Source of the DNA: an uncultured Tolumonas sp.
GTDB taxonomy: Bacteria > Pseudomonadota > Gammaproteobacteria > Enterobacterales > Aeromonadaceae
Direction of reading: 5' to 3'
DNA: 64,000 nt
Assembly: GCF_963676665.1 (NCBI RefSeq)
Contig: NZ_OY781371.1
Location: 575,001 to 639,000, forward strand
The notes beneath the pieces were generated by a model that saw only the letters and a program-made list of their open reading frames with translations, made no database searches and was not told the DNA's origin. Shown here one piece after another: positions 42,906-52,288 of the stretch (its first letter is position 1; each line of letters opens with the position of its first letter). A program made the position numbers and the translations under genes.

Positions 42906-43212
42906 GTGAACAAAGAAAACGTCATTTCTTATCAATAACAAAACTGGCTAAGTGGGACCACGGACTTTCAAGTTTCACTGCGCCAGCTTCAAACAACCGC
43001 GTTTTGATGATGAGCCGCTTTAGGCGTACACACTGACGGCGCTGATGGTTGCCGACACGTAACCAGTGCAGGTTTGAGGTTGCCACCTCACGAGAATTCA
43101 TGTGTTGCGCGAGGCAACCCACGCTCAAGTAGTGAGCCGTAAACACCACTGGACCATCTGCACAGCCGCTTTAGGGCTCTAATTCGCCGCCACCAATAAA
43201 GCCGTTTTTATT
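42906..43212. repeat. R cassette 3 (short form, 307 bases)
   Basis: Family landmarks all present; the palindrome is altered (CACGAGAATTCATGTG) and several bases differ from the main group. Confidence 0.85.
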
Positions 43213-43272
43213 ACCTAACTTCGTTTTATGCGGTGGCACGTAGTGCCATCCGACATTAAAATTTTGTTATGA
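43213..43272 (-). repeat. attC site 15
   Basis: Boxes ACCTAAC and GTTATGA; GGTGGCAC-gta-GTGCCATCC. Confidence 0.9.
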
Positions 43273-43299
43273 CTCATATTGCCACGGGTGTGGCGTATT

Positions 43300-43313
43300 G
43301 CTACGATTGTAGC
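43300..43313 (+). promoter_or_regulatory. operator-like palindrome of the second toxin-antitoxin module
   Basis: GCTAC-gatt-GTAGC about 22 bases before the antitoxin start, with another inverted repeat GCCAC/GTGGC at 43281-43294. Confidence 0.4.
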
Positions 43314-43335
43314 GTAAATCACAACGGAGATAGAT

Positions 43336-43557
43336 ATGTCTACAGCAAGCATTAGACTTGACCAAGATCTTGTCGATAAGGCAGCAATCATGGCAAAAGC
43401 GCTGAATCGCACAACGCCTAAGCAGATTGAACACTGGGCCAAAATCGGCGAAATGATGGAAGATAATCCTGACCTGCCATACGAATTTGTCAAGCAAGCC
43501 ATCATCGCTAAAGCTGAAAAAGAAGCTGGTAAGCTGGAGAGTTACAGCTTTGGCTAA
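43336..43557 (+). CDS. ParD-like antitoxin
   Basis: A 73-residue protein with an N-terminal ribbon-helix-helix type start (STASIRLDQDLVDKAAIMAKALNR) and the TPKQIEHWAKIGEMMEDNPDL segment of the ParD-like family. It precedes and overlaps a RelE/ParE toxin gene and faces against the array. Confidence 0.82.
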   Translation: MSTASIRLDQDLVDKAAIMAKALNRTTPKQIEHWAKIGEMMEDNPDLPYEFVKQAIIAKAEKEAGKLESYSFG

Positions 43558-43840
43558 AATAACCCAAGTTCTTCAAACGCCTACATTTAAAAAAGCGGTC
43601 AAAAAACTTCATAAAAATCAAAAAGCAGATCTGGATGAAGCAATTAAACAATTAATGATAGATCCTCTTTTAGGTGAGCAAAAGAAAGGGGATCTTGCTT
43701 TTTTACGCGTATATAAATTTAGTATGGTTAATCAATTAACATTACTTGGTTACAGCTACGAAGACGGCACGGTCACTTTGGAGTTGATGGCTTTAGGCTC
43801 GCATGAAAACTTTTACCGCGATGTCAAAAAAATCTTTTGA
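43550..43840 (+). CDS. RelE/ParE-family toxin
   Basis: A 96-residue toxin (LAKITQVLQTPTFKKAVKKLH ... GDLAFLRVYKF ... LTLLGYSYEDG ... GSHENFYRDVKKIF). I take the TTG at 43550, which overlaps the antitoxin stop by 8 bases, because the longer frame runs through the antitoxin gene in another phase. Overlap suggests translational coupling. Confidence 0.8.
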   Translation: MAKITQVLQTPTFKKAVKKLHKNQKADLDEAIKQLMIDPLLGEQKKGDLAFLRVYKFSMVNQLTLLGYSYEDGTVTLELMALGSHENFYRDVKKIF

Positions 43841-43841
43841 G

Positions 43842-43901
43842 TCATAACTGCGATTTAAGTGGCAGCACGTAGTGCTGTCCAACTTTAAATTTTTGTTAGG
43901 T
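43842..43901 (-). repeat. attC site 16
   Basis: Boxes TCATAAC and GTTAGGT; GGCAGCAC-gta-GTGCTGTCC. Confidence 0.9.
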
Positions 43902-44303
43902 ATGAACAAAGAAAAAGTGATTTAAAATCAACAATAAAGTTGGCTAACTGGTGCCACAGGTTTTCAGTGTTCGCTGTGCTTGCCACAAACAACCGCTCGG
44001 ATGACTCGCCGACAGTGTTGAATCAACGAAATCTGCGGAAACATCGACTGACTTATTCAGCGAACGGGGAGTGGTCGCCCAAAAAACTGCGCCCCGATGA
44101 TGAGCCGCTTTAGGCGTACACACTGACGGCGTTGATGGTTGCCGAAACGTAACCAGTGCAGGCTTTCAGTTTGCCACCACACGTGAATTCATGTGTTGCG
44201 CGAGGCAACCCACGCTCAGGAAGTGAGCCGCAAACACCACAGGGCTATCCGACTAGCCGCTTTAAGGCTTGAATTCACCGCAAAAACGGAATCTGTTTTT
44301 ATT
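43902..44303. repeat. R cassette 4 (long form, 402 bases)
   Basis: Carries the optional block starting GCTCGGATGACTCGCC and ending before CGCCCCGATGATGAG; otherwise the standard landmarks. Confidence 0.87.
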
Positions 44304-44359
44304 GCCTAACTTCGAATTATGGGGCCACGAAGTGGTCCCCCATTAATTTTTTGTTAACC
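44304..44359 (-). repeat. attC site 17
   Basis: Boxes GCCTAAC and GTTAACC; GGGGCCAC-gaa-GTGGTCCCC. Confidence 0.88.
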
Positions 44360-44371
44360 TGAAATTTCACA

Positions 44372-44770
44372 TTATGGACGTTCATTAAATTGTGGAATGT
44401 CATCATGGATTTCATCCCACACTGCTTTAGAACCCACAAAAATATGTGCAACTGGTTTGACCTTAACGGGTGTATCGAGAGTGCCAATTCGTAACCGTAA
44501 AACGTCAGGCTGCGATGGACGACGACTGACTAAAGGGGAACCACACTTCTTGCAAAATGAGCGAAACACGCCAGGCGTAGATTCGAATTCAGTAACGAAT
44601 TCTTGACCAGAGATAATTTTAAATTCATCAGCCTTTACTGCTGCATTTACAGCAAAAGCAGACCCATTTGCTTTACGGCATTTTGAACAATGGCACATCA
44701 TGGCTTGGCCAAGTTCACCATGAATTTCATACTGAATTGAGTTGCACAGACAGCTACCTTTTAACATCAC
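44372..44770 (-). CDS. GFA-family zinc protein
   Basis: A 132-residue member of the family named for glutathione-dependent formaldehyde-activating enzyme. The zinc cysteines are present: C7 and C9 (GSCLC), C26, C28 and C31 (CHCSKC), C73 and C76 (FCKKCG). Most cassette members have unknown substrates, probably glutathione adducts. Canonical orientation; it is divergent from the secreted-protein gene in the same cassette. Confidence 0.9.
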   Translation of the reverse strand: MMLKGSCLCNSIQYEIHGELGQAMMCHCSKCRKANGSAFAVNAAVKADEFKIISGQEFVTEFESTPGVFRSFCKKCGSPLVSRRPSQPDVLRLRIGTLDTPVKVKPVAHIFVGSKAVWDEIHDDIPQFNERP

Positions 44771-45060
44771 AGCCTCCAGAGCTGGAAAGAGATAACAACA
44801 CCTTATGGAGTGGAGTCAAACAAATCAACCATATAAAAGGTAGGGTATAGCGCAGTAGGTGAGTCGTAGAATGAGCAACCACAAAGCGGCATTAAAATTA
44901 AACCAGAATTCAATAAAGCCATGGCGTATTTTTCTTGGTATAGGACTAATTCGCACATGAAAAAGCGACTCAAATTTGATTTATATCAACAAATGATTGC
45001 CAAGTAAGGTTCGTTAACTATAGTGACAGCGTTTTCATTCATAAGCTGACGAGATGATTC

Positions 45061-45447
45061 ATGAAAAAACTAATCGTATTATCTGCCGCATTTTTCTCAT
45101 TCAATGCTTTGGCTCATATTGACTGTCTGGTCGGTGACTATACAAATGCTCAGGGCAAAAAGGTTTTCAGTGTAACTGAACAGCATCATTCTGGAATTTT
45201 AACAAACACCCAAACTGGTGAACAGATAACGCTGAACGTGATGAAAGAAAAGCAAATTTTAAGCCTTTGGAAACAAATGCACTGGGCTACCAGATCTGCG
45301 CAAGATGCAGAATGCGGCGCTGATAAAAAAATTAAAAATGTTGTTTGTGAAATATCAAATGCAGATGTTGAACCAAAATTTAACCATTCTTCAAATATCT
45401 ATCTGAATGAAATGAATGAATTAATACTTGTAAGTCACAAAGATTAA
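45061..45447 (+). CDS. small secreted protein of unknown function
   Basis: A 128-residue protein with a signal peptide (KKLIVLSAAFFSFNALA, cleavage likely after Ala18). The mature part has three cysteines and several His, Lys and Asp residues, so it is probably periplasmic. It is opposite to the array direction. No attC separates it from the GFA gene; the 290 bases between them hold nothing recognisable. Confidence 0.65.
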   Translation: MKKLIVLSAAFFSFNALAHIDCLVGDYTNAQGKKVFSVTEQHHSGILTNTQTGEQITLNVMKEKQILSLWKQMHWATRSAQDAECGADKKIKNVVCEISNADVEPKFNHSSNIYLNEMNELILVSHKD

Positions 45448-45497
45448 TTCATTTTTTAGTTGTATCTATTTGGTAGTACCCTAGATTTGTCTTTTCA

Positions 45498-45574
45498 GGT
45501 TAACTTCTAATTAAACGGCGGCACGCAGTGCCGTCCAGTGAACGAAGTGAACGTGTTTGAATTATTTGTTAGGT
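45498..45574 (-). repeat. attC site 18 (long class)
   Basis: Boxes GGTTAAC and GTTAGGT; GGCGGCAC-gca-GTGCCGTCC plus GTGAACGAAGTGAACG. Confidence 0.88.
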
Positions 45575-45982
45575 ATTGAACAAAGAAAAAACCTTTCATT
45601 ATCAACCACAAAACTGGCTAAGTGGTGCCACAGGTTTCAATGTTGCAACTGCGGCAGCTTTAAACAACCGCTCGGAATTACTCGCCGACGATATTGAATC
45701 AACAAAATTGGCTGAAATCACAAATCGGCGCATTTAATGAGTGGGAAGTGGTTGCTAAAAACACTGCGCCCCGATGATGAGCCGCTTTATGCGTACACAC
45801 TGACGGCGCTGATGGTTGCCGAAGACGTAACCAGTGCAGGCAACCAGTTTGCCTAATCAACGTGAATTCATGTGTTGCGCGAGGCAACCCACTCGCAGGA
45901 AGTGAGCCGCAAAAAACACCGAGCTATCCGACTAGCCGCTTTAAGGCTTGAATTCACCGTCAACAGTGAAGCCGTTTTTATT
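45575..45982. repeat. R cassette 5 (long form, 408 bases)
   Basis: Divergent copy; CCGAAGACGTAACC has one base more than the usual CCGAAACGTAACC, which shifts any reading frame. CTCGCAGGAAGTGAG keeps the last hairpin. Confidence 0.83.
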
Positions 45983-46038
45983 ACCTAACTTCGACTTGTG
46001 GGGCCGCAAAGCGGTCCCACACTAAGTTTTTGTTAGTT
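45983..46038 (-). repeat. attC site 19
   Basis: Boxes ACCTAAC and GTTAGTT; GGGGCCGC-aaa-GCGGTCCC. It supplies the stop codon of the gene to its right. Confidence 0.9.
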
Positions 46039-46596
46039 TTTATTTTGCTGCATTTTTTCTTCAATCTGCGATATTTTGTTATTAACTTCAGAAAGAACTT
46101 CATTTTTAGTACTGCCTGAGGGAACTTCCTTTGCGGCAACTCCAAAATAATATCCAATTATGATGGATAATCCATTTTTTAAAACTTCAGGGGATTGATA
46201 GTTTTGATTGTTTTGATTGATTATCAATAAATAAATTAAAGTGAACGTAAATGATAAAGCTATAACTACAGGAACAATATGAAGAAGTAACTCTTGTGTA
46301 ACTGAACCATTTTGTCTGTTTTTAAAGTATTTTTGGGGGCGTAGTTCTGCAATTTTCATTTCAATCGCAGATAATTCTTGTTCTATGGTGATTCTATCTG
46401 ATTCTGGGAGGTTCTTTAGATTTTCGCGTCTGCTTCTCACTCTGGACTCTATTAGGTCTAGTTCTGAGTTGATTTTTTTTCGATGATAATACTGAGCAAA
46501 TAAAGATATTAATCCTAGAATTGTAGATACCAAGATCAGAATCATGCCTACTGTATCTTTATCAAAGGCTGTTTGTATTATGTCTATAAAGGCCAA
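46033..46596 (-). CDS. membrane protein with coiled coil
   Basis: A 187-residue protein with an N-terminal membrane helix (MILILVSTILGLISLFA), a charged helical stretch likely to coil (KKINSELDLIESRVRSRREN), two further hydrophobic segments (IVPVVIALSFTFTLIYLLI; LSIIIGYYFGVAA) and a Glu/Lys-rich tail. Family not recognised. Stop codon TAA lies in the attC core. Confidence 0.68.
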   Translation of the reverse strand: MAFIDIIQTAFDKDTVGMILILVSTILGLISLFAQYYHRKKINSELDLIESRVRSRRENLKNLPESDRITIEQELSAIEMKIAELRPQKYFKNRQNGSVTQELLLHIVPVVIALSFTFTLIYLLIINQNNQNYQSPEVLKNGLSIIIGYYFGVAAKEVPSGSTKNEVLSEVNNKISQIEEKMQQNKN

Positions 46597-46618
46597 ATTA
46601 AAACCCTCTGCTATTAAA

Positions 46619-46678
46619 AACTAACTTCGATTTAAGTGGCAGCACGTAGTGCTGTCCAACTTTAAATTTTTGTTAGGT
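46619..46678 (-). repeat. attC site 20
   Basis: Boxes AACTAAC and GTTAGGT; GGCAGCAC-gta-GTGCTGTCC. Confidence 0.9.
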
Positions 46679-46987
46679 ATGAACAAAGAAAAAGTGATTT
46701 AAAATCAACAATAAAGTTGGCTAACTGGTGCCACGGGCTTTCAGTTTTCGCTGTGCCTGCCACAAACAACTACGCCCCGATGATGAGCCGCTTTAGGCGT
46801 ACACACTGACGGTGTTGATGGTTGCCGAAACGTAACCAGTGCAGGCTGTCAGTTTGCCGAATCAACGTGAATTCATGTGTTGCGCGAGGCAACCCACGCT
46901 CAGGAAGTGAGCCGCAAACACCACTGGGCTATCCGATTAGCCGCTTTAAGGTTCGAATTCACCGCAAAAACGGAATCAGTTTTTATT
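46679..46987. repeat. R cassette 6 (short form, 309 bases)
   Basis: Standard landmarks; AATCAACGTGAATTC replaces the usual left arm of the palindrome. First of a tandem pair with R cassette 7. Confidence 0.86.
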
Positions 46988-47047
46988 ACCTAACTTCGAT
47001 TTAAGTGGCAGCACGTAGTGCTGTCCGACTTTAAATTTTTGTTAGGT
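46988..47047 (-). repeat. attC site 21
   Basis: Boxes ACCTAAC and GTTAGGT; GGCAGCAC-gta-GTGCTGTCC. Confidence 0.9.
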
Positions 47048-47355
47048 ATGAATAAAGAAAAAGTGATTTAAAATCAACAATAAAGTTGGCTAACTGGTGC
47101 CACGGGCTTTCAGTTTTCGCTGTGCTTGCCACAAACAACCGCGCCCCGATGATGAGCCGCTTTAGGCGTACACACTGACGGCGTTGATGGTTGCCGAAAC
47201 GTAACCAGTGCAGGCTTTCAGTTTGCCAAATTACGTGAATTCATGTGTTGCGCGAGGCAACCCACGCTCAGGAAGTGAGCCGCAAACACCATTGGGCTAT
47301 CCGACTAGCCGCTTTAAGGCTTGAATTCACCGCCAACAATGACGCCGTTTTTATT
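47048..47355. repeat. R cassette 7 (short form, 308 bases)
   Basis: Standard landmarks; palindrome left arm is ATTACGTGAATTC. Confidence 0.86.
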
Positions 47356-47432
47356 ACCTAACTTCTAATTAAACGGCGGCACGTAGTGCCGTCCAGTGAG
47401 CAAAGCGAACGGGTTTGAATTATTTGTTAGAT
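47356..47432 (-). repeat. attC site 22 (long class)
   Basis: Boxes ACCTAAC and GTTAGAT; GGCGGCAC-gta-GTGCCGTCC plus GTGAGCAAAGCGAACG. Confidence 0.9.
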
Positions 47433-47937
47433 CGTTGTTTCCATATCGGATTTTTCTCTAGCGGATAAATTACATTCGATAATGAATTTACCTTTTTCTA
47501 ATTTATTAACTAAACCAATTACAGGCAAACTACTAAAATAAATTCCTGCAGCTAAACCAACCATGAGATAAAACATGATCCCAGGTTGGGTATCGCTGAA
47601 AAGCTTAGATGCAGTGACGTAAAAACCAATAATTGCTGGGAATATACCTAATTTATCGATCGCACCAATAAGAGTTCCCAACCGTTTGTCTATTCGTTCT
47701 AACTCAAAAGATAATCTATCTTTTGTCTTCTCTAAGTATTTTTCATCAATGATATTTAATTTGTTGTGAATTTCATCTTCATCATCTAATGCGATAAATA
47801 CATTTTTCAAATAATAGTCAAGAGGATTAATGAAGAATTTATAACTACTATAAAATGATGATGTTGAGTAAATAATTGAACATAAAAAAGAAGCCAACAA
47901 AAAATACCCACTGAGATTATTTTTTAAAAGTTGACAT
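47427..47937 (-). CDS. membrane protein, start probably displaced by a frameshift
   Basis: The open frame gives about 157 residues with an N-terminal hydrophobic start (LLASFLCSIIYS), a charged middle (LDDEDEIHNKLNIIDEKYLEKTK) and two later membrane helices (IFPAIIGFYVTASKLF; FYLMVGLAAGIYFSSLPVIG). It lacks an ATG. An ATG at 47937 reads MSTFKK then stops; removing one A from the A run near 47925 would join MSTFKNNLSGYF to the frame. So a one-base insertion is likely. Family unknown; the stop is in the attC core. Confidence 0.62.
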
Positions 47938-48031
47938 TAAAAATGTTAACAAGAGAAATATGACTATTGAAATAAAGGATATTTTTTCTACTTTCGTCTC
48001 GCAGAACCATTCGGTAATACTAGTTGGCTCT

Positions 48032-49422
48032 CATAGACTGGACCTTAAGAATTAAACATTTCAAAAATTCCATCTAAGGTCCTATTTTTCTTGGCTTTTC
48101 TTTGTTGGGCTTTTTTTCGCATTCTTTGATATATACGCTATAGCCCATTCCAGCCGAGCCGTTATTTCCAACCATGCTTGATGAATATAAGCCTCCAGTA
48201 GTGGTAACAACCAAACATCAACATTCTTCCCTGCTTTGTACACCGAAGCGGATGGCATACTTTGCATCGCGATGTACCTGCGGATGATCAATGCCAGCAA
48301 ACTGGCCCAGACCAATCCTTTCATGATGGCTTGTTGGCCCGTTGCAAAACTTCGCCAGTTTGTATCGGATTTCAGCTCTTTAAACAGTAACTCAACCTGC
48401 CAACGACACCGGTAAAATCATCATGATCTCATCGGCTGACCACGTTGTTGCTGGTAAATTGGTGACCCAGATACAAAATCGTTTTTCTTCTGCAAACCAA
48501 CGACGGACTAACCGGAATTCATCCGCGCCTCGCTTGATTTTTAAGTCCAAAACCTCTGAGCGATTCATTTTTCGGTCGATTTCTTTGAGTTTCAGACCGG
48601 CGAGTTTGGGTAATATCCGACCCTGACCATTGCGTGCTTCGATTATCACTGGATTGAGGTTTTTACCGCCTCTGACGATGAATGAACCGCCATGTTCAGA
48701 TAACTGACTGAAATACTTGAAGTCTACATACCCGGCAATCCGCCAGCAGCAACTGATTGCGCATCAGTTCTGTTTTCGGCAAATACGCCCGCTCTGAAGC
48801 TGTATCGGCGGTGATCATCATGGCTTTTGGCATTTGATGTTTTAGCGATAACGTCATATGACATTCAATCGCCGCCGGATGGGTTGGAAATCGACTTGGG
48901 AAAACTTCCGCTAAGCCATCATGAACTCGGAAAGAACTGCCATCCTGTAACAGGATATCGTCAAAACAGTCGAGTTTGGTGGGCAACTTTGCTTTCAGTG
49001 CCAAAACAAACTGCGCAATAGCAAACTCGGTTAACTGTTGCATTAATTGTGCAAACGCCGGTTTTCGTAATTGATTATGAAAGGGCTTATAAGCCACAAA
49101 CTGTTTTTCACTGAGACTCATTCCATTGAATTGTCGATGAAGATCCGCGATAGCATGACAATTCCCTTTAACTGAGCGCAGCAAGCAGACTCAGGACTAA
49201 CGATTGAGGTTCAATGGTCCGTTCACGTTTTAAGAAGCCAGTACGTCTGGCGACTCTGGTTATAAAATCTGGACAGAAGAATTGCGATAATTGGTGTTTT
49301 AAGGAGATAATCGTCATCGGCTTCATGGTTGATGAGAAATGGTTTGGCGACGATTATCTGATCATAAATGAGGCCATTTTTCTATCTGAAATAAAGAGTT
49401 ATCGCTTAAGATCCTGTCTATG
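48032..49422 (-). mobile_element. IS4-family element, copy 2, inverted and damaged
   Basis: Same ends as copies 1 and 3 but 1391 bases instead of 1387. AGTTGGCTCT is duplicated at 48022-48031 and 49423-49432. Confidence 0.94.
48082..49309 (-). pseudogene. IS4-family transposase, copy 2, four single-base insertions
   Basis: Comparison with copies 1 and 3 shows four added bases: A6 to A7 before the AGCCCAAC segment, and one extra T in each of GATGATTT, GCGGAT and CTCAGT. Each repeats a neighbouring base, and together they split the frame into pieces. Confidence 0.92.
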
Positions 49423-49490
49423 AGTTGGCTCTTGCTTTTCAAAAAGGATATTAAATACTTCTCTGATGCTCAATTTGTATACCTTTTAAG

Positions 49491-49550
49491 ATCTAACTTC
49501 TTTTTATGCGGTGGCACATAGTGCCATCCGACATTAAAATTTTGTTAGGT
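49491..49550 (-). repeat. attC site 23
   Basis: Boxes ATCTAAC and GTTAGGT; GGTGGCAC-ata-GTGCCATCC. Confidence 0.9.
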
Positions 49551-49954
49551 ATGAACAAAGAAAAAGTGATTTAAAATCAACAATAAAGTTGGCTAACTGG
49601 TGCCACGGGCTTTCAGTTTTCGCTGTGCCTGCCACAAACAACCGCTCGGATGACTCGCTGACAGTGTTGAAATCAACGAAATCTGCGGAAATATCGACAG
49701 ACTTATTCAGCGAACGGGGACTGACCGCCAAAAAACTGCGCCCCGATGATGAGCCGCTTTAGGCGTATACACTGACGGCGCGCGATGGTTGCCGAAACGT
49801 AACCAGTGCAGGCTGTCAGTTTGCCACCACACGTGAATTCATGTGTTGCGCGAGGCAACCCACGCTCAGGAAGTGAGCCGGTAAACACCACAGGACTATC
49901 CGACTAGCCGCTTTAAGGCTTGAATTCACCGCCAACAATGAAGCCGTTTTTATT
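49551..49954. repeat. R cassette 8 (long form, 404 bases)
   Basis: Long form with small indels (GGCGCGCGATGG, GAGCCGGTAAAC) that break reading frames but leave the paired blocks. Confidence 0.86.
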
Positions 49955-50014
49955 ACCTAACTTCGATTTAAGTGGCAGCACGTAGTGCTGTCCAACTTTA
50001 AATTTTTGTTAGGT
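49955..50014 (-). repeat. attC site 24
   Basis: Boxes ACCTAAC and GTTAGGT; GGCAGCAC-gta-GTGCTGTCC. Confidence 0.9.
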
Positions 50015-50322
50015 ATGAACAAAGAAAAAGCAGTTTATTATCAACCAACATGCTGGCTAACTGGTGCCACGGACTTTCAGTTTTCTCTGTGCCTGCCACA
50101 AACAACTGCGCCCCGATGATGAGCTGCTTTAGGCGTACACACTGACGGCGCCGATGGTTGCCGAAACGTAACCAGTGCAGGTTTTCAGTTTGCCACCACT
50201 CGTGAATTCATGTGTTGCGCGAGGCAACCCACGCTCAGGAAGTGAGCCGCAAACACCACTGGGCTATCCGACTAGCCGCTTTAAGGCTCGAATTCATCGC
50301 AAAAACGGAATCTGTTTTTATT
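50015..50322. repeat. R cassette 9 (short form, 308 bases)
   Basis: Standard landmarks; second of a tandem pair with R cassette 8. Confidence 0.87.
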
Positions 50323-50380
50323 ACCTAACTTCGACTTATGGGGCGGTTGAAAACCGTCCCACATTAAGTTTTTGTTAAAT
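50323..50380 (-). repeat. attC site 25
   Basis: Boxes ACCTAAC and GTTAAAT; GGGGCGGTT-gaa-AACCGTCCC. Confidence 0.9.
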
Positions 50381-50393
50381 TTTTCTTTATAGA

Positions 50394-50948
50394 TCAGGTT
50401 GGTTCTTTTGATGCAAAAAATCCGTAAACATTGGCATCAACATAACCGCTTTTAAGTTGAATTCGTTGTTTATCGACGTATTCAAATCTAGCACCCGATT
50501 TAATTGCAACTCGATTGCTAGGTTTGTTATCAATCGCAGCAACGATTTCTAAACGAAGCAGTTTTAATTCACGAAAGCCAAATTGTTTAATCGCTAGAAC
50601 AGCCTCATGGGCATAACCGAGACCTTGCTTGGATTCACGCACCCAATAACCGATATTGCCAATTTTCATATCGGGTTTGAGTTGATTAATTGTCACGCTA
50701 CCAATGAGTTGATTCGTCTCTTTATCGAATAAACCGAACGTAAAAGCGTCACCTTCTTTCATTGCATCATCACAAATAACGAACCATTCAGCTGCATCTC
50801 TTACTGTGTAGTCAGCTGTGCACCATGATAACCAACGACCTACAGTTGTAACTGACTCAAGCACAGCCTCGGTTTGTTCATTGATATCTGAGGCAGAATA
50901 AGGACGAATGAATAATCGAGCGGTTTCAATGGGAAAATCAAAAGTCAT
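50394..50948 (-). CDS. GNAT acetyltransferase (RimJ/RimL-like)
   Basis: A 184-residue N-acetyltransferase of the RimJ/RimL/SpeG-like group: ETARLFIRPYSASDIN at the start, IGNIGYWVRESKQGLGYAHEAV as the acetyl-CoA loop, and LRLEIVAAIDNKPSNRVAIKSGA near the end. It likely acetylates a protein N-terminus or small amine; cassette members sometimes give antibiotic tolerance, but nothing here shows that. I chose the ATG at 50948, which overlaps the end of the monooxygenase gene by 11 bases. Confidence 0.88.
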   Translation of the reverse strand: MTFDFPIETARLFIRPYSASDINEQTEAVLESVTTVGRWLSWCTADYTVRDAAEWFVICDDAMKEGDAFTFGLFDKETNQLIGSVTINQLKPDMKIGNIGYWVRESKQGLGYAHEAVLAIKQFGFRELKLLRLEIVAAIDNKPSNRVAIKSGARFEYVDKQRIQLKSGYVDANVYGFFASKEPT

Positions 50949-51249
50949 AATCACGTTCAACTTTGGCGATTCTTGTTTTAAAAGTTTTGTACCATTTTTC
51001 GCGGCCAAGCTTTTGTGCTAGCAAGTGCTCAGAGTTTGATTTCCACTGCTTAATTGAATCAAGGTCAGCCCAATAAGAAACGGTAATGCCAACGTCATTT
51101 CGTGCGGATTCAACACCAAGAAAGCCAGGCTGTTTTTCAGCTAATGTCACCATGGCATCAGCAGTCAGACCGTAACCCTCATCAATATCAGTGCGAATAG
51201 AAGTAAAAATCACAGCGTAGTAGGGTGGTGTTGGCGTTTTGGCGATCAT
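50938..51249 (-). CDS. ABM-fold (antibiotic biosynthesis monooxygenase-like) protein
   Basis: A 103-residue dimeric ferredoxin-like fold protein: YYAVIFTSIRTD, LAEKQPGFLGVESARND, ITVSYWADLDSIKQWK with the family's strand-helix rhythm, and REKWYKTFKTRIAKVE. Substrate unknown. It is the first gene of a two-gene cassette with the GNAT gene. Confidence 0.85.
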   Translation of the reverse strand: MIAKTPTPPYYAVIFTSIRTDIDEGYGLTADAMVTLAEKQPGFLGVESARNDVGITVSYWADLDSIKQWKSNSEHLLAQKLGREKWYKTFKTRIAKVERDYDF

Positions 51250-51265
51250 GGAATATCTCAGAAAA

Positions 51266-51323
51266 ATTTAACTTCGACTTATGGGGCGGTTGAAAACCGT
51301 CCCACATTAAGTTTTTGTTAAAT
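51266..51323 (-). repeat. attC site 26
   Basis: Boxes ATTTAAC and GTTAAAT; GGGGCGGTT-gaa-AACCGTCCC, the same class as attC 25. Confidence 0.9.
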
Positions 51324-51336
51324 TTTTCTTTATGGA

Positions 51337-51894
51337 TCAGGTTGCTTCTTTTGATGCAAAAAATCCGTAAACATTGGCATCAACATAACCGCTTTTAAGT
51401 TGAATTCGTTGTTTATCGACGTATTCAAATCTAGCACCCGATTTAATTGCAACACGATTGCTAGGTTTGTTATCAATTGCAGCAACGATTTCTAAACGAA
51501 GCAGTTTTAATTTATGAAAGCCAAATTGCTTAATCGCTAGAACAGCCTCATGGGCATAACCTAGACCTTGCTTGGATTCGCGTACCCAATAACCGATATT
51601 GCCAATTTTCATATCGGGTTTGAGTTGATTAATTGTCACGCTACCAATGAGTTGATTCGTCCTCTTTATCGAATAAACCGAACGTAAAAGCGTCACCTTC
51701 TTTCATTGCATCATCACAAATAACGAACCATTCAGCGGCATCTCTTACTGTGTAGTCAGGGTGTGCACCATGATAACCACCGACCTACAGTTGTAACTGA
51801 CTCAAGGCACAGCCTCGGTTTGTTCATTGATATCTGAGGCAGAATAAGGGCGAATGAATAATCGAGCGGTTTCAATGGGAAAATCAAAATTCAT
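51337..51894 (-). pseudogene. second copy of the GNAT gene, three single-base insertions
   Basis: It is 558 bases against 555 in the intact copy. The extra bases are at GTCCTCT (for GTCTCT), CAGGGTGTG (for CAGCTGTG) and CAAGGCAC (for CAAGCAC). Net length change is one codon but the middle is out of frame. Confidence 0.9.
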
Positions 51895-52195
51895 AATCAC
51901 GTTCAACTTTGGCGATTCTTGTTTTAAACGCTTGATACCATTTTTCGCGGCCAAGCTTTTGCGCTAGCAAGTGCTCAGAGTTTGATTTCCACTGCTGAAT
52001 TGAATCAAGGTCAGCCCAATAAGAAACGGTAATGCCAACGTCATTTCGTGCGGATTCAACACCAAGAAAGCCAGGCTGTTTTTCAGCTAATGCCACCATG
52101 GCATCAGCAGTCAGACCGTAACCCTCATCAATATCAGTGCGAATAGAAGTAAAAATCACAGCGTAGTAGGGTGGTGCTGGCGTTTTGGCGATCAT
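51884..52195 (-). CDS. ABM-fold protein, second copy
   Basis: 103 residues, differing from the copy at 50938 at only a few positions (for example ALAEK for TLAEK, SIQQWK for SIKQWK). The frame is intact although its GNAT partner is broken. Confidence 0.85.
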   Translation of the reverse strand: MIAKTPAPPYYAVIFTSIRTDIDEGYGLTADAMVALAEKQPGFLGVESARNDVGITVSYWADLDSIQQWKSNSEHLLAQKLGREKWYQAFKTRIAKVERDYEF

Positions 52196-52211
52196 GGAAT
52201 ATCTCAGAAAA

Positions 52212-52288
52212 ATTTAACTGTTAGTTAAACGGCGGCACGTAGTGCCGTCCAGTGAGCAACGCGAACGTGTTTGAACTTTTTGTTAGGT
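52212..52288 (-). repeat. attC site 27 (long class)
   Basis: Boxes ATTTAAC and GTTAGGT; GGCGGCAC-gta-GTGCCGTCC plus GTGAGCAACGCGAACG. Confidence 0.9.

Noticed and set aside
48032..49422. A novel three-gene group on the minus strand
   Set aside because: The pieces are one IS4 transposase split by single-base insertions, as comparison with the two intact copies shows.
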